A stretch of DNA of 64,000 bases from Lichenostomus cassidix (Eukaryota > Chordata > Aves > Passeriformes > Meliphagidae): contig CM039189.1 of the NCBI GenBank assembly GCA_008360975.2, forward strand, positions 9,924,056 through 9,988,055, read 5' to 3'. Numbering within the stretch: position 1 is the first letter of the stretch; each line of letters begins with the position of its first letter. This document shows, piece after piece, positions 37,801 to 52,800 of the stretch. The notes below the pieces were generated by a model. It was not told the DNA's origin and searched no databases. It saw nothing but the letters and a program-made list of their open reading frames with translations. The position numbers and the translations under genes were made by a program.

Positions 37801-40800
37801 TGGCTCTGGTCTTCTAGGCCAGTCGTAGAGAAGGATTTTTTTTTCCCTATGCAATTCTTCCATGGTTTGAAAGAATTGGGCCATTCCCACCAATGCACTG
37901 CAATGGTGAAATAGCTCCTGACATTGGGAGCACAACCCCTCAGGAAGTATGGACTAGCCTTCTACATAGCCAGAGATTAAAATCTGAAAAAACCCAAACA
38001 ATGATGTCAAAAGAATCATCCCAGAAAGACAAACTAAGTTCTAGCTACTCTCTGGCATATTCTCCACAGAATGCATCACACAGACTCTCCCATCTCATCT
38101 TCTCAGTCAGAGACTTGGTAGGAGCCAGAAAAAGTCTGCCTCATGTTTTCACTTTCTTACAAAGCATTTTTTGTGCTTCAACATCTAGTAATGGTTCAGT
38201 TGCCTTGGCTGAGGCACTGAACCATCCTGATGATGTGGTAAGGTATTCCTTGCTACAATTCCTCCTAGATTCCCCCCACACTCTGGGAGTGGAAATGGTT
38301 TTTAAACCATGTGCTAGGCCCACAGGACAACCACCACTGAAAAAGCTCCCTTGCCTCTTCCCCACTGCAAGTCTCATCATGTCACTTGAGCAGGCTGACT
38401 GCCTGACTCACCAGCCATGCCTTCCTATATTATACTTCTGAAGGGATTAGTTATAAATAGCTATTTAGGTGAAAACTCAAATTTGTGGCAGAAATGAAAC
38501 AGCCCTTAAGCTGACTTCTCAATTCAAAAGCTCTTCTCATTTATGATGGAGCAGCAAGTCCAGCTTCCGTTCCCTTCCAGCAGAGTCTAAGGAGAGCAGG
38601 AGGGCACAAGGCAATGCCCACCCAGGCACATCTCTAAGCAGATGGGCTGAAGCTGTGTTTCAGCACAGGATGACACACCACAAATCTGTAACCAAGCTTT
38701 GCATTCACAATGCATTAACACAACTGGTAGTGGATTTACAGCTCCAACAAACCAGAATGCTGTCTCAAGAACCATCCCACATGTCTTTCTTAAAGTCCTT
38801 TAAAACCTGAAAAGACCCACTCTACACAAGACATTTAAAGCAACAAGCCCCTTGGAGGAGAAAAGGGAAAGAAAATATTTGCAATTCAGAAGCAAACTCT
38901 GGAGTGAATCTGCCAGTAGCAGTGACCACTCCATTTGTCACCAAAGGCAAAGGACAGTATTGGAAAAAGCAGAGTCTCCCTCCCTAGTGCAGATCCAGAG
39001 AAACCACCTGTTCAAGTGCTGGTCTCGACTTCCAACAAGCTGAAAATACATGCATATAAATGCAACTTTACTTGGGATTGGACAGCAACAAGAGATTCAC
39101 AGCCTATTTTCCTGAAGATGATAGGAGGAGCATGATGGCTCCTCAAGGTTTTTTTAGGGATGTAAACCAGCCCACAGGTAAGGCAAGCTCATAATCTGAG
39201 GAATCCACAGTGAACTCCAGGGCTGTGACATTCACAGCTGCCCTAGCAAACATGCAGCATGACAAGGCCATTAACTAATGGAAGAAGAAGAGCTCTAAAC
39301 AAAAGCTCAGCAGACAGCACAAGTGCTGGCAGCAGTCCTGCCTTGGCTCCAGCACAGCAACACTCACTGATCATGCCAGGAAGGTATCATAACACACATT
39401 TTACCAGGACTAGGAGTAAGCTGTTTGGTTAATACAATAATGTAGCTCCCAAATAAAAAGTTAAATGAAACCTTTCCTGCTGCCACATCCTGAAAGCAGC
39501 AGTCACACGCTGTGACACAGGAGCAGGGGTTATGTCCTGCCCACTGCTGTGTGCAAGTTGTCAGAGACATGTCCCTGCAAGGGACAGACAACCAGCCTGG
39601 CCTCGCTCTCAGGCAGGTGCTCACTTGCTCCTATGACTTTCACTACCAAAGAGAACTTCAAGGCGCCGCAGGCACTTTCTGCACAAGTGACTCCTCCTGG
39701 CAAAGGCTGCAGAGATTCCCACTGAAATCATCCACAGGCTCATTACTACATGAGCAGAAAGTTTGTGAGCTGCCGATTTCTAGTGGCACCTTTGCCCTCA
39801 CTTGGCTGCTTTAATTGCCGTGTGCCAGATGTTCAGGGAAGTGAGCCCTAGCAAGCAAGAGAACTCCCTCTAATTCACTAATGACAGGCAAGAAACCACC
39901 CTGGAACTGGCCTCAGCACCAGGCTGACACAGCTGCTTTACATATCTGGAGCTTGTACATTCCTGTTTGTTTCAGGAAGCATCTACTCTCCACACAATAG
40001 ACAAACTTTCAGCTTTTGACCATTATTTTAAGAGCAATATTCAACCAAACCTCCCTTTGCCTGCAAGTCCTCGGGAACTCTGTGTATTCAGAAAGAGTTT
40101 CTGTCACTGAGAGACCCAGGAAGGTACAAGTAGTGGGAAACAGCAGGGTGGATCACAATATGAGGTATAATAAGAGATAATGTCTCTTGGCAAAAATAAC
40201 AGTCCAGGAGAAAGTGTAACCATTCTGAGTGACTGTCCATGAGTAATCCCCCTCTGGGCATGCACTGGCAGCAGTTGTTTCATCAGTGAAGGGGTGTCTG
40301 GAAGTGTCACAGACTCTACAGCAATGATTCCAAGTCAGCATTGCCAGACCAGTCACCACAGATGCACGAACAGCTCACATCTGTGACCCTTCTGCAGCAG
40401 CCATGAGTTCACACAACTGCAGGCTGTGGGACTCAAACCCACCTCCCCTCCACTTGTACAGTGACATATTAGGTCAGCATGGTGCAATACTCCCCTCTGC
40501 TAACCATGTCACCTTTCTCCATCCCATACTCCTTTAGTTGCAGTGCAATGATATTTCTCCTTTAGTTTATTCTAATGCTTGTCAAATGACTGAAATCAGA
40601 TTACCAGGGTTTTAGCCACTCAGATTCACTCACCCTTCCCCTTCTTAAAGGCAGGTCTACATTCTCTGGTGACACATTACTGCTCTAACTTCCTACAAGA
40701 TTGCAATCTGGAGTGCCAGCTCAGCCAGGACTCTGTGATGGAGACTACTTTTGTTTTGCTGCTGACAGTGAATACTTAGCCAAACCTGTCCTTTTTCAAG

Positions 40801-43800
40801 ATGAATGTTTTCTCTCAGGCTTTTACTTGCTTCCAGATATTTCTGGTTTAGTGTGAAATAAAAAGCAGTTCAGCCTTTACTTATTCTTTGGTCCATATTC
40901 CACTGCTCCTGTTTCTGGATACAGTGCCTTCCAGGGCACTAAGGCATCACACAGCTCTCTGTGAGGCTGCTGCACCAGACTGTATGTAACACATCAAATC
41001 CCCTGCCTCACTGCTCTGCTGCTGCTTCTGCATCACACCAATTCTTTTTCCTTATAGCATCTCCTGAAAATCCTCCTCTCACAAAGAACTTATCCCTCCC
41101 TCAGTATGCAAGTGCTGCCAAAGACTAACACAACGCAGAGCAAATCCCTCTCAGCTGCAGGGAGAATAAGCTTATCTGACCACTGACCCAGCAATAAATA
41201 GCCACTTGCCTCTAATTTACTCCTTCTCAGATAAACTCCCTTTGATTTCCCTTACTCAAGAGAGGACTAAGCAAGGATCCTAGTACCTGGCCTGGAATCT
41301 CTGGTTGAGAAGGTCCGAGCCACTCCAGGTGTCTGAAGGAATTCAGAAGGTCTCAAACCCTGCCTGTGACTGTACCACAGACACGTGCAGTTGCCATCAA
41401 CAGTCACAGACAAAGGAAACATCAGAGGGTAGAGATCAGCCCGTTTTTTGTTTTTTTGAGGAATGCGTCAACTTCCACAGCAGTTGTGTTCTTTAGCAGG
41501 ATGCCTCCATTTTCCTTTTTTCCATCCTGAGGTCAGACTCCTGACTGTAACCACCTGTTTGCAACAGGGATGAAGTCTTGCCCAGGGACATGTCAGAGAA
41601 GGAATAAACAACAGTGGCATACAGAGCTCGCAGGTCATGCAAGTGCCTCTAGATAAATCCAGGAAAGGAAGAAACTCCCCTTTCTCTGGAAAACCAGTTG
41701 AGAGAAAACTCACAAAAACACAAACTCTTGACAGAGAGCACTGGGCAGGCATTTGCCATTTTGAACTTACCACACACTGATAAAAATACTAACACTCACT
41801 ACCAGAACAAACAGACGCCTACATGCTATTCCCAAAGCACTGCTAGTTCTCCACTGGGTCATTTCTGGGAGACAGCACTTTGCATTGGTTTCCTCTAGAA
41901 AAAGCAGCTGTGGGAGCCACCTGCTTACAGCTAAAGCCAGTGACAGCAAGATCTCAGCCTCAAATAGAGAGAAATCATACTAGAGAGCGCAAGACAGATG
42001 TTTTCCAGTCACCTCAGCTACACTCTAAAGTATTTGATGAACTGACCCAGCAGCCTCAAGAACTAGCATTGATTCCCTTTGGGAACTTGTGTAGAACAGG
42101 TAGCGGGTCAAAGGATTGAAAAATGGACAAAAGTAATGCCTAGCTTAATAATGCAAAAAAGGGAAAAGAGTTGAATTATTATTTCAATTCCCAGAATAGC
42201 AGGTTTAATTATTTCTAAGCACCTGAAAAAAATAACAGACCGAGTAGCAACCCAGGTGGATTTGTCAAGAGTGAATTATTTAAAAAAAAATTTTTTTTGT
42301 ACAGATGAAAAATTATCATAGGGGAGAAGCAAGACATGAACTGGAATTCAGTAAAGCTTCTGACAGAACACTTTCACAAACATGCCAAAGATGTTTTTGA
42401 TACAACTGTGATACAAGTTCAGAAGTGGACAAAAAACTATGCAGGAAGAGTTCTCAGTGGGCTTACTCTAGAAACGGAAGGATGTTAATACCTCAGGGTC
42501 TGCCTAAGAACCAACATTGTTTAGTGTTTTCATTATCAACCTGGATGATGGAGTAAAAAGTATGTTTATTAAATTGCAGAGGACATGAATCTGGAAAGAA
42601 TGGCAGGTATGCAGGGAAGCTCTGCCAAAGGAATTTGGCAAACTGGAGGAGTGTTCTGGAAGAAAGGATCAGTAGGGACAAGTGCACAGGGCTGCTCTCT
42701 GGCATGAGGAGCCAAAGGCACAAGCACAGGGTGTGGAACAGGGGAAGTGCTCCCAATTTTTCCTGAGATCTGGAGTCTCCAGGAACCCAACACTCACCTT
42801 CAGTTCCATGCCACTGTGGAAAGGCCCTCAAATGTATAAAGAATGAGAACAGTGAGGTTAATGAATTAGCTGTTTGCTCGTCCTTTTTGCTGTAGCCTGT
42901 ACATTTTTGGGCACTGCTCTTTAAGAAAAAGATGAATTAACTACAAGCATTCAAAAGAGCAACGGGAATTAGGAGATCTGGGAACCATCACCTAAAAGAA
43001 CTGAAAAAACCCAGAGTGTTTATTCTGAAGAACCGAAAGACAAGGAGCCAATCACAAAAACACTGAAGTAATGCACAAAGCTCAAGTTCTTTTTTCTTTC
43101 TGCCAAGCTGGGCACTGAAAAACTCAGTTAAGAGAACTGCAATCACTCTTCCCTGTCTAGCAAGTTTTAACAGACTATTTGCTGCATCTTTCCAAGAGCT
43201 AAGGATACCACACAAGAATCCTGTGATGACGACTTGACTGCAAGCATCAGGTGGAAATTCAATTTGTTTTGAAGTAAGTCAACCCCTCCTTTGAACTTCA
43301 AGCTAAACACTTGAGGAGTTCCTGCAATTGCATTCAGGTTGCAGGGCACTGACACTGCCAGGGCTTTCCCTTTCCCTGAATGAGGAACAACAGCTTGACA
43401 TAAAGCAAAGAAAATTACTTTTGACTCAATTATTCATGTTACGAAAGCCCACTTGTGGTTGCCCAGAGGCTGACAGGTAACTTCATCTGTCAGGTACCAG
43501 GAAAATAATTGCAAGTTGGTGTCAGTGTTAGACACGGGCAAAGTATGAGCCCTTAAGGCCATCTCTGTAACAACCGTATACAATTATATTCCCAGACTGT
43601 TTCGTTCTGTATGTGGTGAGCTGCCAACCTCCTCTCTCTGTCTCTAAACACATGGTATAATATGCCATCCCCTGAATGCTAATCCATTTGTCTTGTTATT
43701 TGCTGAAAAGCCATTAAGTAACATTTGAAAACACATATATAAGATGTATAAAACAAAAACTATACCTATTATTTATTTGGGATTTCTTGACACAGACAAA

Positions 43801-46800
43801 CCATCCACTGAATGAGAAGTCATTGATCACAATCTGATTCCATTCTGAGTAGGTGAATTACAGAGAGCAACCCTGACTATTAACAGGTCCATAGTGCTTC
43901 ACAAGGGCACTCATGCAAATCAGGGGGTAAAATATTTACATGGGGACGGCAGTGTATTCACCATTTCAGTGTTTTAAAATGAGACTTGATACTGTTGTTC
44001 TGGATGATACTTTTACCAAACACGAATCATGAACCTCAGTAACGGAGCAAAATGTAACAGCTTGAGCTATTCAGGAGGTCACATTAAGTCTGACTGTAGT
44101 CTTTTCACCAAGTCGTGCTGCTGCTGTCTCCTCCTCTCCTCCTGTGACATCACATCCTTGTCCCCAAACTCCCATTTCTTCCCCTTCCCATTGCTCTTTT
44201 CCTTCCTCTGCTCTTATATCCTAAGAGTCCATAAAATCCATACAAAAGCTGGTTCCTTTAAAATACTCTTTTAGGAAACTAAAAATTACTTAGATTGTTC
44301 ATAGTATACACTAACAATCTTGAATAGCAAGGCTCATCTGTGATGCCAGGTCAGGTTGCAGAGAGATGTCTTTGTAAAACATATTTAATTAAAGCTGAAG
44401 TCCATGTAGGTAAAGGAAGTCTTCACTTAAATGCAGCAGGACACACAGTGGAACTCTCCTCAGACCAAAATGTGGCAAATATGACGGTGATATAATGTTT
44501 GCCCACCATTACTAATTAGGTGACCTTCACACTGTCAGCTGACAGCGTTCTTACCACTTTCTCCTTGTAAACAATGTATTTCAGCCACTTGAAATCCTGC
44601 CATTTGAATCCTGCCAGAACAAACAGGGAATCCTTCTCATACTGCTCCATTTTCTGGATTGCACCTTCAGGATATGTGATCCGGAGTGTTGTCTTGCCAC
44701 CCACATCTTTTTCAAAGCCCTTCACTGGAGCCGAGTTCAGCCTGCAGGGCAAGCAGAGAAGACACTGTCACAGATTCCCACTTACACTCCTGTGTGTTGA
44801 TGACACAGCAATCACTGCTGGGTAAGAGCTCCCTGTAGCAGCTGCTACAGCAGCAAATGTTAACTCTCAGTTCTTCATCACAAACACTTATGGAGGTTTA
44901 TACCAAGTGACAACAGCTAGATTAGAAGCTATTTAAATTCTATCGTTGAATATAATGCAAACCATTTCTGCATATCCACTCCTGTGATTTAAACAGAGTT
45001 GGAAGCTTTGGAAAAGGAAAGTGAAAAATATTGTCCTTGCAAATTTAGAGTAGCAAACTACGCATTAATATTTTAACAGCCCATTGCTCCTGTGATGTGT
45101 TACTTGGGCTCTGCAAGACTGTGCTGAAAGAGATGGTGCAGCTCTGCATCGGTTTAAACAAACTGAAACTGGTTTCATGCTACAACCCCAGTCCAGACCT
45201 TACACTGCTCATCTAACATGCAGCGAGGCTACTTAGAGAAATAAGTGAACTATTAATTTAAAAAAAAACCCCAAAAACCCAAAGGAACAAACTTCAGCTG
45301 GTTTAATCCCCCAAACTGGCCCATGCGGAGGGCAAATTGCCCTGCAATGCCAGCACAAAGGGCAAGGCTGGGCTGGGAGAAGGCTCAGCATCACTGCAGT
45401 CTCACTGACTCCAGGGAGTTTCTGCTGTAGAAGTGCATTCCACTCTGAAAACACCCAAACCACACAGCCTTGCTCTTGGGGACACTGATTTCTAAGGAGA
45501 TGCCATGTATTTAGCTATGCTGTTGTTAAAACTTTCCTCAGGAACAAAGTTTCTTCCCTTGAAAACGCAAACTGATTTGGCATGAACAGCAATGATGACT
45601 TTTGTAACATTAAAGTTTTCAGAACTTCTATTCAAAACCAAAAACCCAAAGCTGAGAAAACTTCATGTAACTTGAAATACAAATCTTGCTGACATCAAAC
45701 AGTGGCCCCTGACGGAACAGCATTGCCTGCTTGAATTATTGCAGCATTCTTGACTTGGTGTAGTTCAATATACCGGAAAGTGCTTATGGACTGCAAATTT
45801 TGCCATGTAGGAATGTTAATGAGAATCTGGATTTGCCTTTTTCAGCCCGGATAATCATTTTACTTTGGAAACTTTTTAGTAGAAGAAAAATCTCCTTAAA
45901 ATCTGAAATTATATTCAAAATTTAGAGGAATAAATTCCTATGCACTTTTAGCAAAAATACTTACTTTGTCATTAGGAATAAAATATAAAAGGCAAAACAA
46001 CTTAAGAATCAGCACCACCACAATTTACAGAGCAGATGAAATAGTTTTCCATGGTTTATAATCTCTAGCTTTGTAGCTAGCTTTGTAGCTTTTTTTTTTT
46101 TTCTGACTTTGAGGTAACTAGACCCAACTACCTTGCTCCCAGCCAGCCTGATCCCTTACTTTTTCCTCTGTGGCTGATGGTGCATTCACACATCACTCAC
46201 TTTTTCTATGGCCAGTATTTAAACTTTAAGGTGTTGTGTCTCTTTGGGGCAGATGACCTTATATAAAGACAAAGCAGCTCTAAAGGTGACAGACTACTAT
46301 CAATACAATGAATACTATGCAAAGAAAGCTAGTTTTACATATTTTCATCTGTTTTCTTTAGGATGAGGAGGTGTCTGCAGTTGTTTCAAATGTCACTGAG
46401 TAGATCTTCGGCAGGTTTTCTCCCATCCCCACCTGCTGGGTTCACGGTTTTGCTGCTTACTTTGTTAACACTCCCAAAACTTGGAACCTTATTTTGTATC
46501 TAGACAGGAAATAAAACTAACCATTTCCCCAGGTGAAATGAACTCAGGTCTCCAGCGAAGGGTCAGAGTGTGAGCTGCTGATGGAGCCACAGAGATGGAG
46601 CCAGCACTGCTAAGGCCCAGGGGCAGTGCAGGCAATGGAGCAGGAAAAGTTCTGGCAGCCAGAGCCCGTGTCCATGAAGGTGCAGACTCCACAGCTCAAA
46701 CCCCTTCCCAGGCAGGATAAACTGGTGGTGATAAACACAGCTAAATCTTGGAAAACCTCAGTTAGGATGTCAGGCCTCCTTGTACTGCCCATGGACAGGC

Positions 46801-49800
46801 AGTTTTCTCCGTAAGAAGTTTCAGAGTGTTTTTCTGTCGATGTTCTCTGCTTACATAAGGAGCTAAGAGGCACTGACTCCTAACCTTGGCATCATGAAGA
46901 TCCTTTCAGATATCACTCAAGTATCACCATCAGGTGGGTCCCTATCTGGTTCTAATCAGGAATTTCTGATACATACTTTTTTTTGTCCTGTCTGCAATCT
47001 ATTCTAGGGAGGCATTTCAGATCACTGATGACTGACTGCTGCAACAAGTCCTGCCAGGTAAACAGTGTGACAGCTGGGAATAACATCTGCACTGAAATCT
47101 GATAATGTCTAGTTAAAGAAAAACAGTAACTCACTCCAAGCTCTTTTAGAACTGACAAAGCTGAATTGGACTATCTTCACCATAAGAACAAAATTTCTTG
47201 CTGCAATTAGCAATCCTCACATAGTAACACATGAGGCTTCAAGAAAATCCACATACTGCTGGATCACTCCTTTGTCCACAAATGTATCACATTTTTTCCA
47301 CTAAAATTCACTCCCTACATCCCAAATATTATCCTTCAAAGGAGTTCTGCAGTGTATGAAAAAGGATGTTATAATACATGGGACTTCCCCAGCAATAAAG
47401 CAAGCAGTTGGATATATATCCAAGCACCTGGCTTCATTTAACCTTTACAGTTGACTTCTCTCTCCTTTATCCATCCCACCAACAGCACAGGTGCTTAGCT
47501 GCCCTCTTATCCTCTCAGCTTGCAAACTGACATAGATTTACTGATGTGGAGAGAAAAAGTTGAACTTTTCATTTGGAAATTAAATAGTGGACTTTCTGAC
47601 GTAAATCTTAGTGGGTGGCTTAGTCCAGATGGATTGAAACCATTCTTTTGCTACTTTTTGAACAATCTGAGCCCAGGGTAAGACTGCATAACTGCATTTT
47701 AATTCAGCTGAAACAACAAGTCACCAGACTATGACGAGTAGTAAGAGCTCTTTGTTAACAACTGACAGTGGGATGAACCAGGAGAAGGTCTGTAATAATT
47801 TTGTCTTGCTCTAAACAGCTGTGCCCGTGTCCAGCACACTGATGGAGAAGCAGGGAACCATTCACAAGAACCAAAGACAGAAGGGGATCTTCTTGGTCTT
47901 GTTGTCCAGAGTTAGAGGACATTTATTTCTCTCTGTATGTTCTATTCTTTCCTGACACGTGGGAGAGAATAGGGACTGTGATAAATAATACCTGCCTTAA
48001 ATTCTTTTACTAATCCCTTCCTTTCTTCCACCTTAGCTAAGAATTTGCTATTTGCCACCATGTCTTAAAGTTGGCTGAAGTTCAGACAGATGATATCAGA
48101 TACATTTCCTTTAATATGAAATCAGTTATTTTACTAAGAAAAAAACCCAACTTAGACTATGTTAAACCAGTTTTATAAACTTACATTCCAGTTTATCCCA
48201 CCTTTATTATTTACCATCATAATATTTTGTTACTCATGACTCAAAACTTGCTGGAAAACTGCATTTTTTTTTTCAGGTCAGACTAATGGGTCTGTAGCTC
48301 CCTAGAGCACATCTTCCCTCCCTCCTACACACACTCTCTCACTCTCCATTAGTACAGGTATTATGTTTGTTAATCTCCAGTCACCCAGAACGCCTCCCTG
48401 ACTTGACAGATTTATTACTAAGAGTTATGACTAGACCTGTGATTTCACATATCAGCACGTTTTTCAAGCATTCTGAGATGGAGAAGATCCAGGTCCTCAA
48501 CAAAAACAAGAAGTCCTAACTTTGACTGTGGTCCTTTCCACTCCCACCACTCTGCTTCTGCTCCCCTATTCAACATCCTCATCTGCAGTGACACAGACCC
48601 AAAGTATTGCCAGTTTCTAGGCACACTTACAGGCATTTAATCACTACTGAGTCCGCCCTCGTAGAGGCTTCCTGCTTCCTAACATCCTGTGCTGCACATT
48701 CTTAGTCCTGCCCATCCAAAATGTGAGGTGTAGTTCCTCAGGAATGCTACACATGTATGACCAAAAATACTTCCCTGAGCTACCTAGGGGATGTATCTGG
48801 GAGCAGATCCAACAGTGTGAGTTACTGCTTCACCACCTAAGGGCATCACAAAAGCAGCAGCTTTTAGAAAGGAGCTATGAAAGGAAGGTTCATGTGATAT
48901 CATACATGAGACCACATTCCCAAAAAGCTGTGGAAAACAGAAAACTTGAGAAGTGCCTTTAGCCTTTGGTGTGATCATCATTTGTAACAAACCTTTATAA
49001 GCTCACATCTATTTTCCCCCTCCCTGTAAGTTAATGCTTCCATACAAATGGATACTGTCACTACTACAGATTAAAATTTGCCTGCATAGCAAGTGAACTG
49101 ACACAGAAACTGAATACGTGACAAAAAAATTGTAATGCCAAAGACTCACCTGATAACAACATCATAGTCATCAATTTTTAACCCCAATGACTTATTTGCA
49201 AGTACTCCTCCATTCCCCACAATAATACATCGCCGGCAGCTGAGACTGTGGAAGAAACAGAGAAGAGAGCTGATTTTTGTAACAGAACTTCAAACACACA
49301 GAGAGCACATATTTAGTTTGCACGCATCTGAGAACTACAGGAAACCTCCGTAAATATTAAGAATTAAGAGAGGGACGGAGATACACTTGATCCCCAGCTC
49401 ACCTCATCATGCCCAGGCATTACACGTGATAAACTGCTTTCAACACCTCACACCACGTGTGGCCTAATGAGATGAGCTGTCAGGACAAGCAGCTCCTATC
49501 CCCCCACACCCCTGGCATGATGGGCTTGAATCAAACCCATCTGTTTACTTAAACCCTCTCATTATTCATTCAGCACTGAAATAACAATAAACCAAAGGCT
49601 TAGTGAGGAAGTCTTCTCTTCAAGCAATTTTATGAGTGCAGGCAGATCTGCCAGGTTATCTGGGGTGTGCTCACCTTGCTGAGAGCAAAATTGCTGCTGT
49701 TATCGTGAGACTTCAAGAGACAGATAAACATTAAATAGAGAGAAAAAAAGACACATACACACCTGTCCAGCAGGAAACATATATGGAGACACAATAGGTG

Positions 49801-52800
49801 AGGAAAGGGAAGTAAAATAACCTCAATTAACAAAGCAACAGGAAAGAGAAGGAAGAGAACAGTTTCTCGTGGAACCCCGAGGCACGAGAACTCTCTGCAG
49901 CAGATGTTAAAAAGCGATTTTGTTTTGAAGACAGTGAAAGGACTTCTTTCCAGCCATCTAATTCCAAATGCAGCTGGCTCTTCTGGCAATGTGCCTCCAT
50001 CTCTGGTAGTTCACTGAAGGAATACGTGTCTGCAGAGCCTTTTTCGGAAAGGGTCCAAGGCAATCAGTTGTTTGGAGCAGATCCCTGGGCTAGGCAGCCT
50101 TGCTAGTCCCAGGCACAGTCAACTGGTCTCTTCTAGGCTGTCCTCTCTGTGATAAGTCTAAAGAGCCAGCATGTGGGGTCCCTTTTTGCAGAGCAGGGAT
50201 GGAGTGCACTCAAAAGACTCAGCTAAACCACTGAGGGTCACTCTGCTGACAGCCATTAGCTGGAGACATGTTCAGAATTAACAGCACGAAGAAATGCTCA
50301 GGAACAGCTTCCCCTGCCCAGATAAAGTTCCACCACAGAGCCAAGCCTTCCCAAAAGAAAAAAACTTCCTCAAGCAGATGGACATATTAGCCCAGTGTCC
50401 CCAAGGGCTGAAGAAGTGTGTGTGTGTTTGTGATAATCAAATCACAACAGAGAAATAACTTTATAGATCATGGCATAGCAAAAAACCAACCAACAAAAAA
50501 AAAACAAAACCAAAAAACCCAGTTCTGGCAACAAGGAGAAAGCAGACACACGATCTGGTTCAAACAGTATATTTTGACAAAGAGGGAAGGGAGAGTCAGC
50601 CCCAAGTACACCAAAACAAGTGGCAAAGATGGTAACAGTTTTGTCAAAACCTTTAAGGAAAAGGTGCTGCAGGAGGGAAAAAGAGACATAGTTCTTTTCT
50701 GGCCAAGTGACACTTCAGATGGAAATATACTCTTTTGATGATTATGACAGGAAAGTCTGACCTCCTAAACAACTGACTGCTGGTTAAAATACTATAATTT
50801 CTCTACTCAGCTGTTTCGCAGCTTTGACTCTGTTTGAATTTTCTGTTCTGAAGAAGAATACCATGCTGAAATTCAAAGGCTGAAGCTCCAGGCACTCCAC
50901 TCCATCCTTTTCCCACTTACTGCTAGGATGTTCTTACCAATTCTGAATACAGATCCACTTGTTTCAGCCTGAAACCACTTAATAGCTTTCTTCGCTTTTC
51001 TGCTAAATTAAAGCACCATCTACTGTCAGTAGTCCCTTCCACATCTGCATGAGATCCACTTACTGACAAAGCACTGTGTATAAACATTTGCCTCTCACAG
51101 GACACACTGGTGAGCATGAGCTGCTGTACATGACATAAAAGAACCAGTTCCACCAGCCAAAGCTGTCCCAGCAGCTTCATGGCCCTGTTCCCACACAGGA
51201 CCCATTGACTGACCAAAGCCCACTCCTAGCCTTCTATTGACCATACAAACTGGAGTGAGCTCATCACATCTTGCACAGTATGGCAGCTCTTCTAGGTCCT
51301 GAGTCGCACTTGCAGTACCTGCCTGAATAATTTTCAACTTCTCTCTCAATCTCCAGAGTACTGATTCTGGAAGACCAGCATGCGGAGCTAATGCTGCTCA
51401 AGGCAAAGTGCCTTTTACACAGAGATTTTACTTACATCATTCTAATCCTCTTCTTACAGTCGTTGGTTTGCAGAATATAATCCTCGTCTTGTAAACACAA
51501 CCTGCATTCTTACCTCTGTGATGCCTGACTTTTGATTTGGCTCCAGTGAAGGATTCAACAAAACAGCCAAGACTGACCCAGCCCTCCTACTCGTTACTTT
51601 CCCAGTCTTTGGTTCTGGCAAATTCTCCTTGCGAAATTTTACATTTACTCCAGACTGGTTTCAGCCCCTGTGAACACCTGCCAGCAGGATTACACTAGAA
51701 GTGTCACTAAAGGATTAATTCTCAACTCTGACAATGACTTTTTTAAGCTGTGTAACATACCCTATTCCTAAAAAGGATACCTCTAAATGGTGTCGTATAG
51801 AATCAGAACATAATGGACTGAGACAAATAAAATATCATTTGTGCCTATAAAAGACTACCTTTATCAATCAAGCTTCTAGTTAATCTAAAAGATATACCCT
51901 CTACATGGCAAGATTTCATTTCAAAAAAAACCAAAGTAACGTAACATCAGTTATGCTGCCATCCTAGCTTTGTCCTCAGCAGAATTTTTCCTGCAAAACT
52001 AAGCTAATCAACTTACAACTATCTCTTTATTATCTCCCATATTTCTCCAGGAATGGCACAACATTTGCTGTTCTATCAAACATTCCAAATAGGACTAAAA
52101 AACAAACAGTAATAACAAAAAAATTCTTTATTTAACTCTCTAAACACTCTTCAGTTTTTACTAACATTAAAAGACATAACTGTAATTTAATATCCTTGCA
52201 GTTACTAACAAAAAATTCACAAAGTATTTCATTGTTGCTGTAAAATGAGACATCATACTATTTTTACCCCCAAAAATGAAACAAATACTTAACTGAATGG
52301 TTCTGCCTTTACTCATTGTAACTGATAGGTTAATCACTTCTGCCCAGCTTCATGTCTGAACCACTCTTCTACCCTCGTAGTCCTGATGAATTTAAATGCA
52401 TTCTCCTTTTTCCTTAAGTCTGCAGATAAGATTTTTCATTAGTAACTTTCTGACCCTAAGGTCTCATCTTTGATCTTCTAACAGCTTAAATTTCTTTCAA
52501 ACGTACTGTGTCTGCTGATGGTGCCTGAGCATGGGAAACCTGCACAGTCATTGCTGGCTCCAGGCAAGTTTCTGGGCGAAGAAATACACAGTGCAAGCAG
52601 CATCGGTTACAGCTCAGTTGTTTCTCCACAAAGAAGTGTGCAAACACCTTTGTGCTTGTTTACACAGTATGTCAAAGCTCTATTTCTTTTCCAGAAGAGC
52701 TCAAGGATTGAACACATCAGACACAGCCCAGGTTTCAGTTTGCTACCAGGGCGGTATGAAGGATGGTCATGGACTTTCCACAACAGATATTCCCTGAAGC

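Larger units (their letters stand above)
25430..44554 (-). other. ST3GAL3 intron between exons C and D
   Basis: This 19,125-bp intron is the largest fully contained here, with donor gtaag and acceptor accag. It contains the T-rich tract beside exon D, a 54-bp tandem duplication (30343-30450), a 22-bp-period duplication (35641-35678), a MIR-like fragment (40395-40500) and a degenerate CR1 copy (42170-43080). Open frames of 184 codons (27664-28218, minus) and 182 codons (37893-38441, plus) lack recognisable domains. Confidence 0.85.
44742..49149 (-). other. ST3GAL3 intron between exons B and C
   Basis: This 4,408-bp intron has donor gtgag and acceptor tgcag. It includes a 12-bp tandem duplication with a T-run (46066-46102) and an ancient CR1/L3-like remnant (47980-48660). 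No coding sequence is evident. Confidence 0.85.

Noticed and set aside
37893..38441. 182-codon open frame on the plus strand
   Set aside because: No domain, no flanking splice or promoter context, antisense within an intron; chance length.
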